Shown here one piece after another: positions 52,569-61,053 of a stretch of 64,000 nt of DNA. Source of the stretch: Paracoccaceae bacterium (lineage in GTDB: Bacteria; Pseudomonadota; Alphaproteobacteria; Rhodobacterales; Rhodobacteraceae); NCBI GenBank assembly GCA_018222585.1, contig JAAFAB010000002.1:620001-684000 (forward strand), in the 5' to 3' direction. The notes beneath the pieces were generated by a model. The model ran no database searches and was not told the DNA's origin. It saw nothing but the letters and a program-made list of their open reading frames with translations. Position 1 is the stretch's first letter. The number at the start of each line of letters is the position of its first letter. A program made the translations under genes and the position numbers.

Positions 52569-53480
52569 TCATGATGACGCATTCGCCCCCCATGGCAAGG
52601 GTAGCGACCAGGCCCCGGTCAGCGCGGCGGGACGACGGGCGGCGATCCGGGTCACTTCGGCGTGAAGCGCCGCGCCGCGCGGCCCGGTCAGCGCGCGGTA
52701 GAGCGGGAAGGCCCCGGGGCGCAGGTAGGTGGACCAGTGGCAGATGCGCCGCTGGCGCCCGGCCAGGGGAAAGCCGAGGGCGGCGAGGCCGGCGAGATGC
52801 TGCGGATCGTCCAGGCGCAGCTCGGGCAGATCGGGGTGGCTGGCCTGGCCCAGCACGCGATCCCCGAGGGTGTCCGAGGTGACCAGCCCGCCCAGCAAGA
52901 GATCGAAGAGCCGGTTCTCGGCGCTGGTCACGTGAAGCAGGCGGGCGCGGCGCCCGGCGGGGCTGGCAAGGGCGCGTTCCAGGTGGCTGGCATGATCCGC
53001 CCCGGCCAGCAGCAGCACCCGGCCAAGCGCCGGGCGCTCAAGCGCCGCCAGGGCGGACAGCAGCACCCGCGCCCCGAGGGAATGGCCGAGCGCGTGGATC
53101 TCGCGCGCCGGATCGAGGCGGCGGATCTCGGCGATCACCCGGGCAAGGACCAGCCCGGCCCCTTCGGCGCGGGCATATGCCTGCCAGATGGATCCACGCG
53201 CGGGCCAGCCGAAGGCCAGGCCCAGGCAGTCCTCTCCCACGCCCATGCCGCGCGGCCAGCTTGCGGCCTTGTGGCAACTGTGGGCCGCGTGATCCGAAAG
53301 GATGTGACGATGCGGGCAGTGCAGCGGATCGCCGGGCAGGAACCGGTATCCATGCACCATCAGAACGACGGGACCGGCGGGGCTTCGGGCCAGCGCCCGC
53401 TCCAGCTCTGCCCCGACGGGCGTGGCCATTCCATGCGCGACCGGCCTGTCGCCGGCAGCGTCGATCCTTATCAAGGCCAT
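52569..53480 (-). CDS. Alpha/beta hydrolase
   Basis: A 303-residue predicted serine hydrolase. The first strand and oxyanion region is VVLMVHGYRF, and the nucleophile elbow is GHSLGA with the serine near residue 134. Between them is a short Cys/His-rich insert (LHCPHRHILSDHAAHSCHKA). An acid and a base in the C-terminal half (GADHASHLERAL, CHWSTYLRPGAFPLYRAL) would complete the triad. No signal peptide is visible. The substrate is unknown. It is divergent from the metZ leader. Confidence 0.82.
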   Translation of the reverse strand: MALIRIDAAGDRPVAHGMATPVGAELERALARSPAGPVVLMVHGYRFLPGDPLHCPHRHILSDHAAHSCHKAASWPRGMGVGEDCLGLAFGWPARGSIWQAYARAEGAGLVLARVIAEIRRLDPAREIHALGHSLGARVLLSALAALERPALGRVLLLAGADHASHLERALASPAGRRARLLHVTSAENRLFDLLLGGLVTSDTLGDRVLGQASHPDLPELRLDDPQHLAGLAALGFPLAGRQRRICHWSTYLRPGAFPLYRALTGPRGAALHAEVTRIAARRPAALTGAWSLPLPWGANASS

Positions 53481-53587
53481 CGTGACAGCCCTCTGCTCGC
53501 CTCTGCGCCAGCCTTAGCGCGAACGTGCAAAAGACCCGTGAACAGGCCGTGACGCGGCCATGACAGGGCGGTGACGTGAACACAACC

Positions 53588-53616
53588 TTGACCGCCCGCA
53601 CATCCGGGCGTAATGC
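53588..53616 (+). promoter_or_regulatory. Sigma-70-type promoter of metZ
   Basis: TTGACC (53588-53593) and TAATGC (53611-53616) are separated by exactly 17 bp. A start about seven bases downstream would place the first transcribed base at the beginning of the SAM-II aptamer. Confidence 0.65.
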
Positions 53617-53620
53617 GGAG

Positions 53621-53675
53621 GCGTGGCGCTTTGTAACCGGATTGCGGGCCACGTTAAACAAACCGCTAAAGAGGT
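53621..53675 (+). promoter_or_regulatory. SAM-II (SAM-alpha) riboswitch aptamer
   Basis: The leader reads GTGGC...TTTGTAACCGG, ATTGC, GGGCCACG, TTAAACAA and CCGCTAAAGAGG. These are the conserved blocks of the SAM-II class in order: the P1 stem is GTGGC/GCCAC, and the 3' GCTAAA-AGG strand forms the pseudoknot with the loop. SAM-II aptamers precede methionine-synthesis genes in alphaproteobacteria and repress them when S-adenosylmethionine is abundant. The downstream gene is metZ, which agrees fully. Confidence 0.88.
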
Positions 53676-53685
53676 CGAGTTAGGG

Positions 53686-53721
53686 AAGCCCCTTTCGCTT
53701 GACCGCGTCTGGGGCTTTTTT
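53686..53721 (+). terminator. Intrinsic terminator in the metZ leader (riboswitch expression platform)
   Basis: AAGCCCC (53686-53692) pairs with GGGGCTT (53711-53717) and is followed by a run of T to 53721. It sits 11 bases after the SAM-II aptamer and 37 bases before the metZ start codon, so it can work as a SAM-controlled attenuator. Confidence 0.65.
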
Positions 53722-53757
53722 GTTGGCCGCGTCGCCCCCGTGGCCGGGAGATGGAAG

Positions 53758-54939
53758 ATGACCGAAGAATTCAAGCCCCGTACCAAGCTGGTCCATGGCG
53801 GTACCCGCCGCTCGCAGTACAACGAAGTGTCCGAAGCGATCTTCATGACCCAGGGCTTCGTCTACGAGAGCGCCGAGCAGGCCCAGGCCCGCTTCGAGGA
53901 GACCGGCCCGGACGAATTCATCTACGCCCGTTACGGCAATCCCACCGTGGCGATGTTCGAGGATCGCATCGCCCAGCTGGAGGGCGCCGAGGCAGCCTTT
54001 GCCACGGCCTCGGGCATGGCGGCGGTCAACAATGCGCTGATGGCCTCGCTGAAGGCCGGCGACCATGTCGTCGCGGCCCGGGCGCTGTTCGGCTCCTGCC
54101 TCTTCATCCTTGAAAAGGTGCTGGTGCGCTATGGCGTCGAGCTGACGCTGGTCGACGGCACCGACCTGGACCAGTGGAAGGCGGCGATCCGTCCCGACAC
54201 GGCGCTGGTCTTCTTCGAGACCACCTCGAACCCGACGCTGGAGGTGATCGACATCGCCGCCGTGGCCGAACTGGCCCATGCGGTCGGCGCGCTGGTCGTC
54301 GTCGACAACGTCTTCGCCACCCCGGTCTACTCCCGCGCCATCGAGCTGGGCGCCGATGTGGTGATCTACTCGGCGACCAAGCATATCGACGGGCAGGGCC
54401 GGGCGCTTGGTGGCGTGGTGCTGGGCAGCGAAGCGTTCATCAAGGGCGATTTCTTCGCCTATTCCAAGCACACCGGCGCGGCGCTGTCGCCGTTCAACGC
54501 CTGGCTGATGCTGAAGGGACTGGAAACCATCGACCTGCGCGTCCGCGCCCAGACCGAAAGCTCGGAAAAGATCGCCGAGGCGCTGCATGGGCACGAGAAG
54601 CTGGCGCGGATGATCTACCCGGGCCATGCCTCACACGCGCAGTACGACCTGGTGCAGCGCCAGACCGGCAAGGGCGGCACCGTAATCTCGATCGATCTTG
54701 CGGGCGGCCAGGAGGCGGCGTTCAACTTCCTCAACGCGGTCAGGGTTGGCGTGATCTCGAACAACCTCGGCGACGCCAAGTCGATCCTGACCCATCCGGC
54801 AACCACCACCCATTCCAGCCTCAGCGAAGAGCAGCGGCAGGCCCTGGGGATCACCCGTGGTCTTGTGCGGATCTCGGTCGGACTGGAAGACAGCGAGGAC
54901 CTGATCGCCGACTGGACGAGGGCCCTGGCCAGCGCCTGA
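53758..54939 (+). CDS. metZ: O-succinylhomoserine sulfhydrylase
   Basis: A 393-residue PLP enzyme of the Cys/Met-metabolism family that makes homocysteine from O-succinyl- (or O-acetyl-) homoserine and sulfide. The ATG at 53758 is used; the leader upstream is a riboswitch, not coding. PLP lysine is Lys208 (YSATKHIDGQGRALGG), the PLP-pyridine aspartate is Asp183 (VVVDNVF), and the Y-A-R-Y-G-N-P-T motif is at 56-63. The GQGRALGG and SLKGLETI-like pattern fits MetZ rather than MetY or MetB. Regulated by the SAM-II riboswitch. A GC-rich inverted repeat lies at 54949-54977 after the stop. Confidence 0.93.
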   Translation: MTEEFKPRTKLVHGGTRRSQYNEVSEAIFMTQGFVYESAEQAQARFEETGPDEFIYARYGNPTVAMFEDRIAQLEGAEAAFATASGMAAVNNALMASLKAGDHVVAARALFGSCLFILEKVLVRYGVELTLVDGTDLDQWKAAIRPDTALVFFETTSNPTLEVIDIAAVAELAHAVGALVVVDNVFATPVYSRAIELGADVVIYSATKHIDGQGRALGGVVLGSEAFIKGDFFAYSKHTGAALSPFNAWLMLKGLETIDLRVRAQTESSEKIAEALHGHEKLARMIYPGHASHAQYDLVQRQTGKGGTVISIDLAGGQEAAFNFLNAVRVGVISNNLGDAKSILTHPATTTHSSLSEEQRQALGITRGLVRISVGLEDSEDLIADWTRALASA

Positions 54940-54948
54940 GCCCGGAAC

Positions 54949-54977
54949 CCGGGCGGCCCCGGCCCCGGGCCGTCCGG
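54949..54977 (+). terminator. Possible hairpin after metZ
   Basis: CCGGGCGGCC (54949-54958) can pair with GGCCGTCCGG (54968-54977) with one G-U pair. It has no T run, so it may be only a GC-rich structure. Confidence 0.3.
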
Positions 54978-55117
54978 AACCGACTGTGGCAACTTGGTCG
55001 AAAGATTTAATGATCTGTTACCATTAGCGGTGCGTAGTGCTCCTGTTGCTGGATTTTTGCGCTATGGGCACCTAGGTGTTGGGACGTCCATGGCGGGCGA
55101 AGTGGAAAGGGGCTGTA

Positions 55118-56206
55118 ATGAATGTCCACTCGAATGACCTGAAAGCGGAAACCAAGGAAGCGCGCGCAGCGCTGGAATTGCTGCGCGACTGGGTGGCGAA
55201 AGCTTCTGATGCAGAGATCAACGCCCTCGACCCGGCGGTGGCACGCCTGTTGCCGGGCAGCAATGGATATCCGCTGCTGTCACGGGACTACCAGACCCAG
55301 TTCAACGCCGATTCCGCCTATCGCGATACCCTGCCGGACCTGCAGAACGGGCCCTCAAGCCTGATCCGTGGGGCCCGCGCCCCGATCCAGCACGTCGGCA
55401 TCTCGAATTTCCGCCTTCCGGTGCGCGTGCGCAACCGCGCCGGGGGCGAGCACATGCTTGAAGCCTCGATCACCGGTACCGTCAGCCTTGAGGCCGACAA
55501 GAAGGGCATCAACATGTCGCGCATCATGCGCAGCTTCTACGGCCATGCCGAAAAGCTCTTTTCCTTCGAGGTGATCGAAGCGGCGCTGGATGACTACAAG
55601 TCCGACCTGGAAAGCCTCGATGCACGTATCATGATGCGCTTCTCCTACCCGGTGAAGCGTGCCAGCCTGCGCTCGGGCCTGATGGGCTACCAGTACTACG
55701 ACCTGGCCCTGGAAGTGGTGGACGAGGGCGAGCAGCGGAACCGCTTCCTGCATCTCGACTATGTCTATTCCTCGACCTGCCCCTGTTCGCTGGAATTGTC
55801 CGAACACGCTCGCCGCGAACGCGGCCAACTGGCCACGCCGCATTCGCAGCGCTCGGTCGCGCGTCTCTCGGTGCAGGTGGTGCCGGGCGAATGCCTGTGG
55901 TTCGAGGATCTGATCGACATGGCCCGCGCGGCCGTGCCGACCGAGACGCAGGTGATGGTCAAGCGCGAGGACGAACAGGCCTTCGCCGAGCTGAACGCTG
56001 CCAACCCGATCTTCGTCGAGGATGCGGCGCGGCTGTTCTGCGAGGAACTTCAGGCGGATGCGCGGATCGGAGACTTCCGTGTCGCGGCCAGCCACCAGGA
56101 AAGCCTGCATTCCCATGACGCGATCTCGGTGCTGACCGAGGGCGAGACCTTCCGCGGTCAGAGCCTGGATCCCCGCTTCTTCGCCACGCTGCACCACGCC
56201 GGCTGA
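55118..56206 (+). CDS. folE2: GTP cyclohydrolase I type IB (FolE2)
   Basis: A 362-residue enzyme making 7,8-dihydroneopterin triphosphate, the first step toward folate and queuosine. The ATG at 55118 follows AAAGGGG. The family's metal/active-site cysteine is in SSTCPCSLELSEHA. Other COG1469 segments are VGISNFRLPVRVRNR and GINMSRIMRSFYGHA. It is longer than many FolE2 proteins (about 260-310), mainly at the N-terminus (about 75 residues before VGISNF). Unlike FolE it tolerates zinc limitation, but no clear Zur box was seen upstream. Confidence 0.92.
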   Translation: MNVHSNDLKAETKEARAALELLRDWVAKASDAEINALDPAVARLLPGSNGYPLLSRDYQTQFNADSAYRDTLPDLQNGPSSLIRGARAPIQHVGISNFRLPVRVRNRAGGEHMLEASITGTVSLEADKKGINMSRIMRSFYGHAEKLFSFEVIEAALDDYKSDLESLDARIMMRFSYPVKRASLRSGLMGYQYYDLALEVVDEGEQRNRFLHLDYVYSSTCPCSLELSEHARRERGQLATPHSQRSVARLSVQVVPGECLWFEDLIDMARAAVPTETQVMVKREDEQAFAELNAANPIFVEDAARLFCEELQADARIGDFRVAASHQESLHSHDAISVLTEGETFRGQSLDPRFFATLHHAG

Positions 56207-56321
56207 TCGCGGCGGCCGAGGCCGGAGTCGCCCAGCGGGGTCTTGTGGCCATTCGCTCGCGGATGCCCACTCTTCGCGAATGCCCAATCGTTGTGCGCTT
56301 CGGCGCGGGATGCGGCAGGGT

Positions 56322-56351
56322 TTGGCCCGGTGTCCTGAATCGGCTTACACT
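56322..56351 (+). promoter_or_regulatory. Candidate promoter of the urease operon
   Basis: TTGGCC (56322-56327) and TACACT (56346-56351) are 18 bp apart, about 60 bp before the ureD start. No NtrC- or sigma-54-like element was recognised. Confidence 0.4.
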
Positions 56352-56408
56352 CCTGTCGCGGCTTGCTACTCTGCGCGGTGACAGGAGGGATGTGCCATCA
56401 ACGCCGAG

Positions 56409-57236
56409 GTGAAGGATCTGTGCCCGCAACAGGGGCCCGTGACGTCGCGCCAGCCGCGCTCGCGCGGGGTTTTGCGTGTGTCGGCGCGTCCTGGCGCGCG
56501 GATCGGGCGGCTGCATCAGGCCGGATCGCTGAAGGCGCTGTTTCCGGCCTCGCGGCATGGCATTCTCAACGCGGTTTTCCTCAATACTTCCGGCGGGGTG
56601 ACCGGCGGTGACCGTTTCCACATCGCCGCCGAAGCCGAGGACGGCGCGGCGCTGATGGTCACCTCGCAGGCCGCCGAACGCCTCTACCGTGCACAGCCGG
56701 ACGAAACCGGCCGGGTCGAGGTGGACCTGGCGGTGCGGGCCGGTGCCCGGCTGGACTGGCTGCCGCAGGAAACCCTCCTCTTCGACGGGGCCCGGGTGGC
56801 GCGCAAATTCCGCGTCGACCTGGCGCCCGACGCCCGTTTCCTGGCCGTCGAGCCGCTGGTCTCGGGCCGCCTTGCCATGGGTGAGCTTGTACATTCCGGT
56901 ACTCTGAGCGATATGTGGCGCGTTTCGCGCGCAGGTAAATTGACTTTCGCTGACAATTTCCGCCTTTCCGGTGACATCGACGCCCAGCTTGCCAGGCCGG
57001 GTGTGGCCGGCGGCTGCCGCGCCCTCGCGTCGGTGCTCTTCGCGGCGCCCGGTGCCGAGGCGCTGCTGGCGCCCCTGCGCGAGGCGCTCGGACCCCTCGG
57101 CGGGGCCAGCCTGGTTGCGGAAGATCTTCTCTTTGCCCGCATCCTGGCCGAGGATGGTTTCATGCTGCGGCGCCGACTCATCCCGGCGCTGGTGCAGCTG
57201 TCGGGCCAGGACATTCCAAGGACGTGGACGCTTTAA
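56409..57236 (+). CDS. ureD: Urease accessory protein UreD
   Basis: A 275-residue scaffold that, with UreF and UreG, loads nickel into apo-urease. Family segments: NAVFLNTSGGVTGGDRF, QAAERLYRAQPDE, LDWLPQETLLFDGARVAR and the ALVQLSGQDIPRTW end. The start is given as GTG 56409, the first canonical codon in frame. The best ribosome site (AGGAGGG, 56382-56388) instead points to an ATC at 56397, eight bases after it and in frame, so a rare start is possible. ureA begins 3 bp after the stop. Confidence 0.92.
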   Translation: MKDLCPQQGPVTSRQPRSRGVLRVSARPGARIGRLHQAGSLKALFPASRHGILNAVFLNTSGGVTGGDRFHIAAEAEDGAALMVTSQAAERLYRAQPDETGRVEVDLAVRAGARLDWLPQETLLFDGARVARKFRVDLAPDARFLAVEPLVSGRLAMGELVHSGTLSDMWRVSRAGKLTFADNFRLSGDIDAQLARPGVAGGCRALASVLFAAPGAEALLAPLREALGPLGGASLVAEDLLFARILAEDGFMLRRRLIPALVQLSGQDIPRTWTL

Positions 57237-57239
57237 GAC

Positions 57240-57542
57240 ATGCAGCTAACCCCTCGTGAAAAAGATAAACTGCTTATTTCCATGGCCGCCGAGGTGGCGC
57301 GGAAGCGGCTGGCGCGCGGCGTCAAGCTGAACCACCCCGAGGCGATCGCGCTGATCACCGACGCGGTGGTCGAGGGCGCCCGCGATGGCCGCACGGTGGC
57401 CGAGATGATGGAGGCCGGTGCCCAGGTCATCACCGCCGAACAATGCATGGAGGGCGTGCCCGGGATGATCCATGAGGTTCAGGTCGAAGCCACCTTCCCG
57501 GACGGCACCAAGCTGGTCACCGTCCATAATCCCATCCGTTAA
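57240..57542 (+). CDS. ureA: Urease gamma subunit
   Basis: A 100-residue structural subunit with the canonical start [23 protein letters not shown] and [11 protein letters not shown], ending VTVHNPIR. Length is exactly that of the family. Part of the (alpha-beta-gamma) urease; separate gamma and beta genes are the usual bacterial arrangement. Confidence 0.97.
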   Translation: MQLTPREKDKLLISMAAEVARKRLARGVKLNHPEAIALITDAVVEGARDGRTVAEMMEAGAQVITAEQCMEGVPGMIHEVQVEATFPDGTKLVTVHNPIR

Positions 57543-57572
57543 GGCATCACATCAGGAAAGGGACGCAAGCGA

Positions 57573-57683
57573 ATGAGCTTTCTCGAGAAACTGTTGGCAA
57601 TGCTCGCCCCCAAGACGGATCTCAAGCCGATCCCGGTGCGCCGTGATCCGCCGCGCCGTGCCCCCTGGGAGCCGCGGCAATGA
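57573..57683 (+). CDS. Small 36-residue ORF between ureA and ureB
   Basis: ATG at 57573 follows AGGAAAGGGA and reads 36 codons to a TGA that overlaps the ureB ATG (ATGA at 57680). The peptide starts [15 protein letters not shown], an amphipathic or short hydrophobic segment, and continues with a Pro/Arg-rich tail ([13 protein letters not shown]). The ribosome site, spacing and ATGA overlap are those of a real coupled cistron, and ureB has no other convincing ribosome site. I do not recognise the peptide. It may be a translational leader that couples ureA and ureB, or a small structural or accessory peptide. Confidence 0.6.
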   Translation: MSFLEKLLAMLAPKTDLKPIPVRRDPPRRAPWEPRQ

Positions 57684-57985
57684 TCCCCGGAGAGATCCTG
57701 CCCGCCGAGGGCACGCTGGAGCTGAACGCCGGCATCGAGGCGATCACCCTGATGGTGGCCAATACCGGCGACCGTCCGGTGCAGGTCGGCAGCCATTACC
57801 ATTTCGCCGAGGCCAACGGCGCGCTGGATTTCGACCGGGCGGCGGCGCGGGGCCTGCGCCTCGACATCGCGGCGGGCACCGCCGTGCGCTTCGAGCCGGG
57901 GCAGCGCCGCGAGGTGTCCCTGATCCCGATCGGTGGCGCGCGCGAGATCTATGGCTTCAATCAACAGGTCATGGGGGCCCTGTGA
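57680..57985 (+). CDS. ureB: Urease beta subunit
   Basis: A 101-residue structural subunit with [11 protein letters not shown], then [18 protein letters not shown] and [12 protein letters not shown], all standard UreB motifs. Normal length. The start overlaps the stop of the 36-residue ORF, so its translation is probably coupled to it. Confidence 0.97.
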   Translation: MIPGEILPAEGTLELNAGIEAITLMVANTGDRPVQVGSHYHFAEANGALDFDRAAARGLRLDIAAGTAVRFEPGQRREVSLIPIGGAREIYGFNQQVMGAL

Positions 57986-58084
57986 ACTGACCCGACGAGG
58001 GCAGAGGGGCGCGCAGCCGCCCCCTGCAGGCAGCGACAGGCACGCCACGGGCGCATGAGACATGGACCGGAAAGGGAAGACCCG

Positions 58085-58639
58085 ATGATGGACGCGACCC
58101 AGATCATGATCCGCCAGGCCAGCTTCGTGCAGAGTCTGGCGCTTGGCACAGCGCGGCTGGCCGAATGGCAAATGCGTTTCGGACAGGCGATGATGCGCTC
58201 TCTGCTTGCGGAGACGCCCGCCGACGTGACGCCAGCGAAACCGGCCACGACAGCTTCGAAGCCCGCCGCAAGCACCGCCCCCGCAAGGCGCAAGGCGGCG
58301 AAGCCCAAGCCAGTGGCGCAGGCCACGGTGGCCCCCGCAGTGAAGGCGGCAGAACCGGCCCCCGCCGTGAAGGCGGAGACACCGGTCCCCGCCGCGACAA
58401 AGGCCGACGTTGCGCCGTCAGGTCCCGCCTCCAGCCCGGCCGCAGAGAAGACTGGCACGCCGAAACCTGCCGCACGCAAGAGCCGGCGCCCGGCGGCGCG
58501 CAAGGCCGCGAAGCCTGCCGCCGAAACCGCAGGCAAGCCCACGCCCGAGGCCCGCACCCGGCCCGCGTCGCGGCGCCCGCGCAAGCCCTCGCCGCCGCCC
58601 CCCATGCCCGACACCTCCACGCCCGACGGCGACAGCTGA
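58085..58639 (+). CDS. Lys/Ala/Pro-rich protein of unknown function
   Basis: A 184-residue protein between ureB and ureC. The first 40 residues are helical (ATQIMIRQASFVQSLALGTA, LAEWQMRFGQAMMRSLLAE) and faintly resemble phasin N-termini. The remaining 140 are low-complexity Ala/Pro/Lys/Arg/Thr (repeats such as KPAASTAPARRKAAKPKP), like the tails of histone-H1-like proteins, and very basic. The ATG at 58085 follows GGAAAGGGAAG. It does not belong to the known urease set, and nothing in it indicates a catalytic function. It could bind polyanions or PHB granules, or shield the nickel-loading complex, but this is speculation. Confidence 0.65.
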   Translation: MMDATQIMIRQASFVQSLALGTARLAEWQMRFGQAMMRSLLAETPADVTPAKPATTASKPAASTAPARRKAAKPKPVAQATVAPAVKAAEPAPAVKAETPVPAATKADVAPSGPASSPAAEKTGTPKPAARKSRRPAARKAAKPAAETAGKPTPEARTRPASRRPRKPSPPPPMPDTSTPDGDS

Positions 58640-58690
58640 CGGCGCAGGCCGACGGGCCCACGCCCTCTCCGACACATCCAGGAGTTCTCC

Positions 58691-60439
58691 ATGCCCACCC
58701 AGATTTCCCGCGCGGATTATGCCGCGATGTTCGGCCCCACCACCGGGGACCGTGTCCGCCTGGCCGACACGGATCTGATCATCGAGGTCGAACGCGACCT
58801 GACCGCCGAGCGCGCCGCGCTGGAGAGCGGCGGCAATGGCCCGCGCTACGGCGAAGAGGTCAAGTTCGGCGGCGGCAAGGTGATCCGCGACGGGATGGGG
58901 CAAAGCCAGGCGACCCGCGCGGCGGGGGCCGTCGACACCGTGATCACAAATGCGCTGATCGTCGACTGGACGGGCATCTACAAGGCGGACGTGGGGCTGA
59001 AGGACGGGCGGATCGCCAAGATCGGCAAGGCGGGCAACCCCGACACCCAGCCCGGCGTCGACATCATCGTCGGCCCCGGCACCGAGGCCATCGCGGGTGA
59101 GGGCAAGATCCTGACCGCCGGCGGTATCGACAGCCACATCCACTTCATCTGTCCGCAGCAGATCGAGGATGCGCTGCATTCCGGCCTGACCACGATGATC
59201 GGCGGCGGCACCGGCCCGGCCCATGGCACGCTGGCCACCACGGTCACCCCCGGCCCCTGGCACATGGGCCGGATGCTGCAGGCGGCCGAAGCCTTCCCGA
59301 TGAACCTGGCCTTTGCCGGCAAGGGCAATGCATCGCTTCCGGCTGCGCTGGAAGAGCAGGTGCGCGGCGGCGCCTCCTGCCTGAAGCTGCACGAGGACTG
59401 GGGCACGACCCCCGCCGCCATCGACTGCTGCCTCTCGGTGGCCGATGCGATGGACGTGCAGGTGATGATCCACACCGACACGCTGAATGAATCCGGCTTC
59501 GTCGAGAATACCGTGGCGGCGATGAAGGGCCGCACCATCCACGCCTTCCACACCGAGGGCGCCGGCGGTGGCCATGCGCCCGACATCATCAAGATCTGCG
59601 GCGAAGAACACGTGCTGCCCAGTTCGACCAACCCCACGCGCCCCTTCACCCGCAACACCATCGACGAGCATCTGGACATGCTGATGGTCTGCCACCACCT
59701 CGACAAGTCGATCCCCGAGGACGTGGCCTTCGCCGAAAGCCGCATCCGGCGCGAGACCATCGCGGCCGAGGATATCCTGCACGACATGGGGGCCTTCAGC
59801 ATCATCGCTTCGGACAGCCAGGCCATGGGCCGGGTGGGCGAGGTGCTGATCCGCACCTGGCAGACCGCCGACAAGATGAAGAAGCAGCGCGGGCGGCTGG
59901 CCGAGGAAACCGGCGACAACGACAACTTCCGCGTCCGCCGCTACATCGCCAAGTACACGATCAACCCGGCCATCGCCCATGGCCTGTCGCACCAGGTGGG
60001 CAGCATCGAAGAGGGCAAGCGCGCCGACCTGGTGCTGTGGAACACCGCCTTCTTCGGCGTGAAGCCCGAGATGGTGCTGATCGGCGGTTCGATTGTCGCG
60101 GCCCAGATGGGCGACCCCAATGCCTCGATCCCCACGCCGCAACCGGTCTACACCCGTCCGATGTTCGGCGCCTATGGCAAGGCGGTGACCAATTCCGCCG
60201 TCACCTTCGTCTCGGCCGCGGCCCAGGCCGAGGGCATCGCCGAGAGGCTGGGGCTGGAGAAGGAGACCATCGCTGTCCTGAACACCCGCCAGATCGGCAA
60301 GAAGGACCTGCGGCTGAACTCGGCCACGCCCCATGTCGAGGTGCATCCCGAGACCTACGAGGTGCGCGCCGACGGCGAACTGCTGACCTGCGAGCCGGCA
60401 GAGGTCCTGCCCATGGCGCAACGCTACTTCCTGTTCTGA
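58691..60439 (+). CDS. ureC: Urease alpha (catalytic) subunit
   Basis: A 582-residue nickel amidohydrolase that hydrolyses urea to ammonia and carbamate. Active-site residues are all present: HIH in DSHIHF, the carbamylated lysine in [10 protein letters not shown], the [12 protein letters not shown] histidines, the flap cysteine in MLMVCHHLD, and the metal aspartate in SDSQAMGR. The protein is longer than the usual 566-572 residues, because DLT and YGEEVKF, normally one residue apart, are separated here by a 14-residue insert (residues 39-52, [14 protein letters not shown]). The gene follows GGAG and overlaps the next start by one base. Confidence 0.97.
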   Translation: MPTQISRADYAAMFGPTTGDRVRLADTDLIIEVERDLTAERAALESGGNGPRYGEEVKFGGGKVIRDGMGQSQATRAAGAVDTVITNALIVDWTGIYKADVGLKDGRIAKIGKAGNPDTQPGVDIIVGPGTEAIAGEGKILTAGGIDSHIHFICPQQIEDALHSGLTTMIGGGTGPAHGTLATTVTPGPWHMGRMLQAAEAFPMNLAFAGKGNASLPAALEEQVRGGASCLKLHEDWGTTPAAIDCCLSVADAMDVQVMIHTDTLNESGFVENTVAAMKGRTIHAFHTEGAGGGHAPDIIKICGEEHVLPSSTNPTRPFTRNTIDEHLDMLMVCHHLDKSIPEDVAFAESRIRRETIAAEDILHDMGAFSIIASDSQAMGRVGEVLIRTWQTADKMKKQRGRLAEETGDNDNFRVRRYIAKYTINPAIAHGLSHQVGSIEEGKRADLVLWNTAFFGVKPEMVLIGGSIVAAQMGDPNASIPTPQPVYTRPMFGAYGKAVTNSAVTFVSAAAQAEGIAERLGLEKETIAVLNTRQIGKKDLRLNSATPHVEVHPETYEVRADGELLTCEPAEVLPMAQRYFLF

Positions 60440-61053
60440 TGCGTACCGCCCTGATCCTGGCGCTGCTGCTGCCCTCCTCGGCAGTGGCGCGCTGTCCCGT
60501 CTCCGACGATATCTCGCGCGGGATCGTCTATGCCTCGACCCTGGGCGAGAGCGAGTCGATCCATGTCGCCATGGGCACCTCGTCCTTCCTGGCCAGCTAC
60601 TACGAGCTGGGTGACTACGGGCTGACCAAGCAGTTCCTGCTGCTCAAGGGCGCCTATCCGCTGTCGCTGACCTCGGTTGTCGGCGATGAGGCGCTGACCA
60701 TCTCCTATCACTATCCGATCCCCCAGGCGGGGTTTCCCGAACCGGCGCCAGGCGTGAACTGGCAGGTCGAGGCGGTCGTGGCACAGGGCGAGGTCTCGTT
60801 GAGCGAGACCCACAGCTACACCTTCGGCAATGAGGTCGAGCGCAAGATCGGCAATTGCAGCTTCCTCGTGGTGCCCTATGACATCGAGACCCGGTCCGAG
60901 GTCTACGGGGCGCAGGTTCTGCCGATGTTCTATATACCGGTGCTGGGGGTCAGCTTCCCTGATTCTGCGCGTGAGGGATCGGCGGATGAGGACCCGGATT
61001 TCAGCGAGCGCATGACCACATACCCCGACCTGCTGGCGGAATGGGGGAACTGA
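60439..61053 (+). CDS. Secreted protein of unknown function in the urease operon
   Basis: A 204-residue exported protein with a short signal peptide ([17 protein letters not shown]). The mature part has two cysteines, one right after cleavage (RCPVSDD) and one in GNCSFLVVPYDIETRS, which may form a disulfide. Its pattern of alternating strands (YYELGDYGLTKQFLLLKG, SYHYPIPQAGFPEP) suggests a beta-rich domain. The ATG lies inside the ureC stop codon (TGATG), so the two genes are translationally coupled. It matches no urease accessory protein I know. Confidence 0.7.
   Translation: MRTALILALLLPSSAVARCPVSDDISRGIVYASTLGESESIHVAMGTSSFLASYYELGDYGLTKQFLLLKGAYPLSLTSVVGDEALTISYHYPIPQAGFPEPAPGVNWQVEAVVAQGEVSLSETHSYTFGNEVERKIGNCSFLVVPYDIETRSEVYGAQVLPMFYIPVLGVSFPDSAREGSADEDPDFSERMTTYPDLLAEWGN

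Noticed and set aside
54980-55117. Possible Zur box upstream of folE2
   Set aside because: The A+T-rich stretch (TTTAATGATCTGTTACC) is not a convincing palindrome, so zinc regulation was not claimed.
58418-60421. Long minus-strand frame opposite ureC
   Set aside because: ureC is unmistakable on the plus strand; the antisense frame has no family resemblance.
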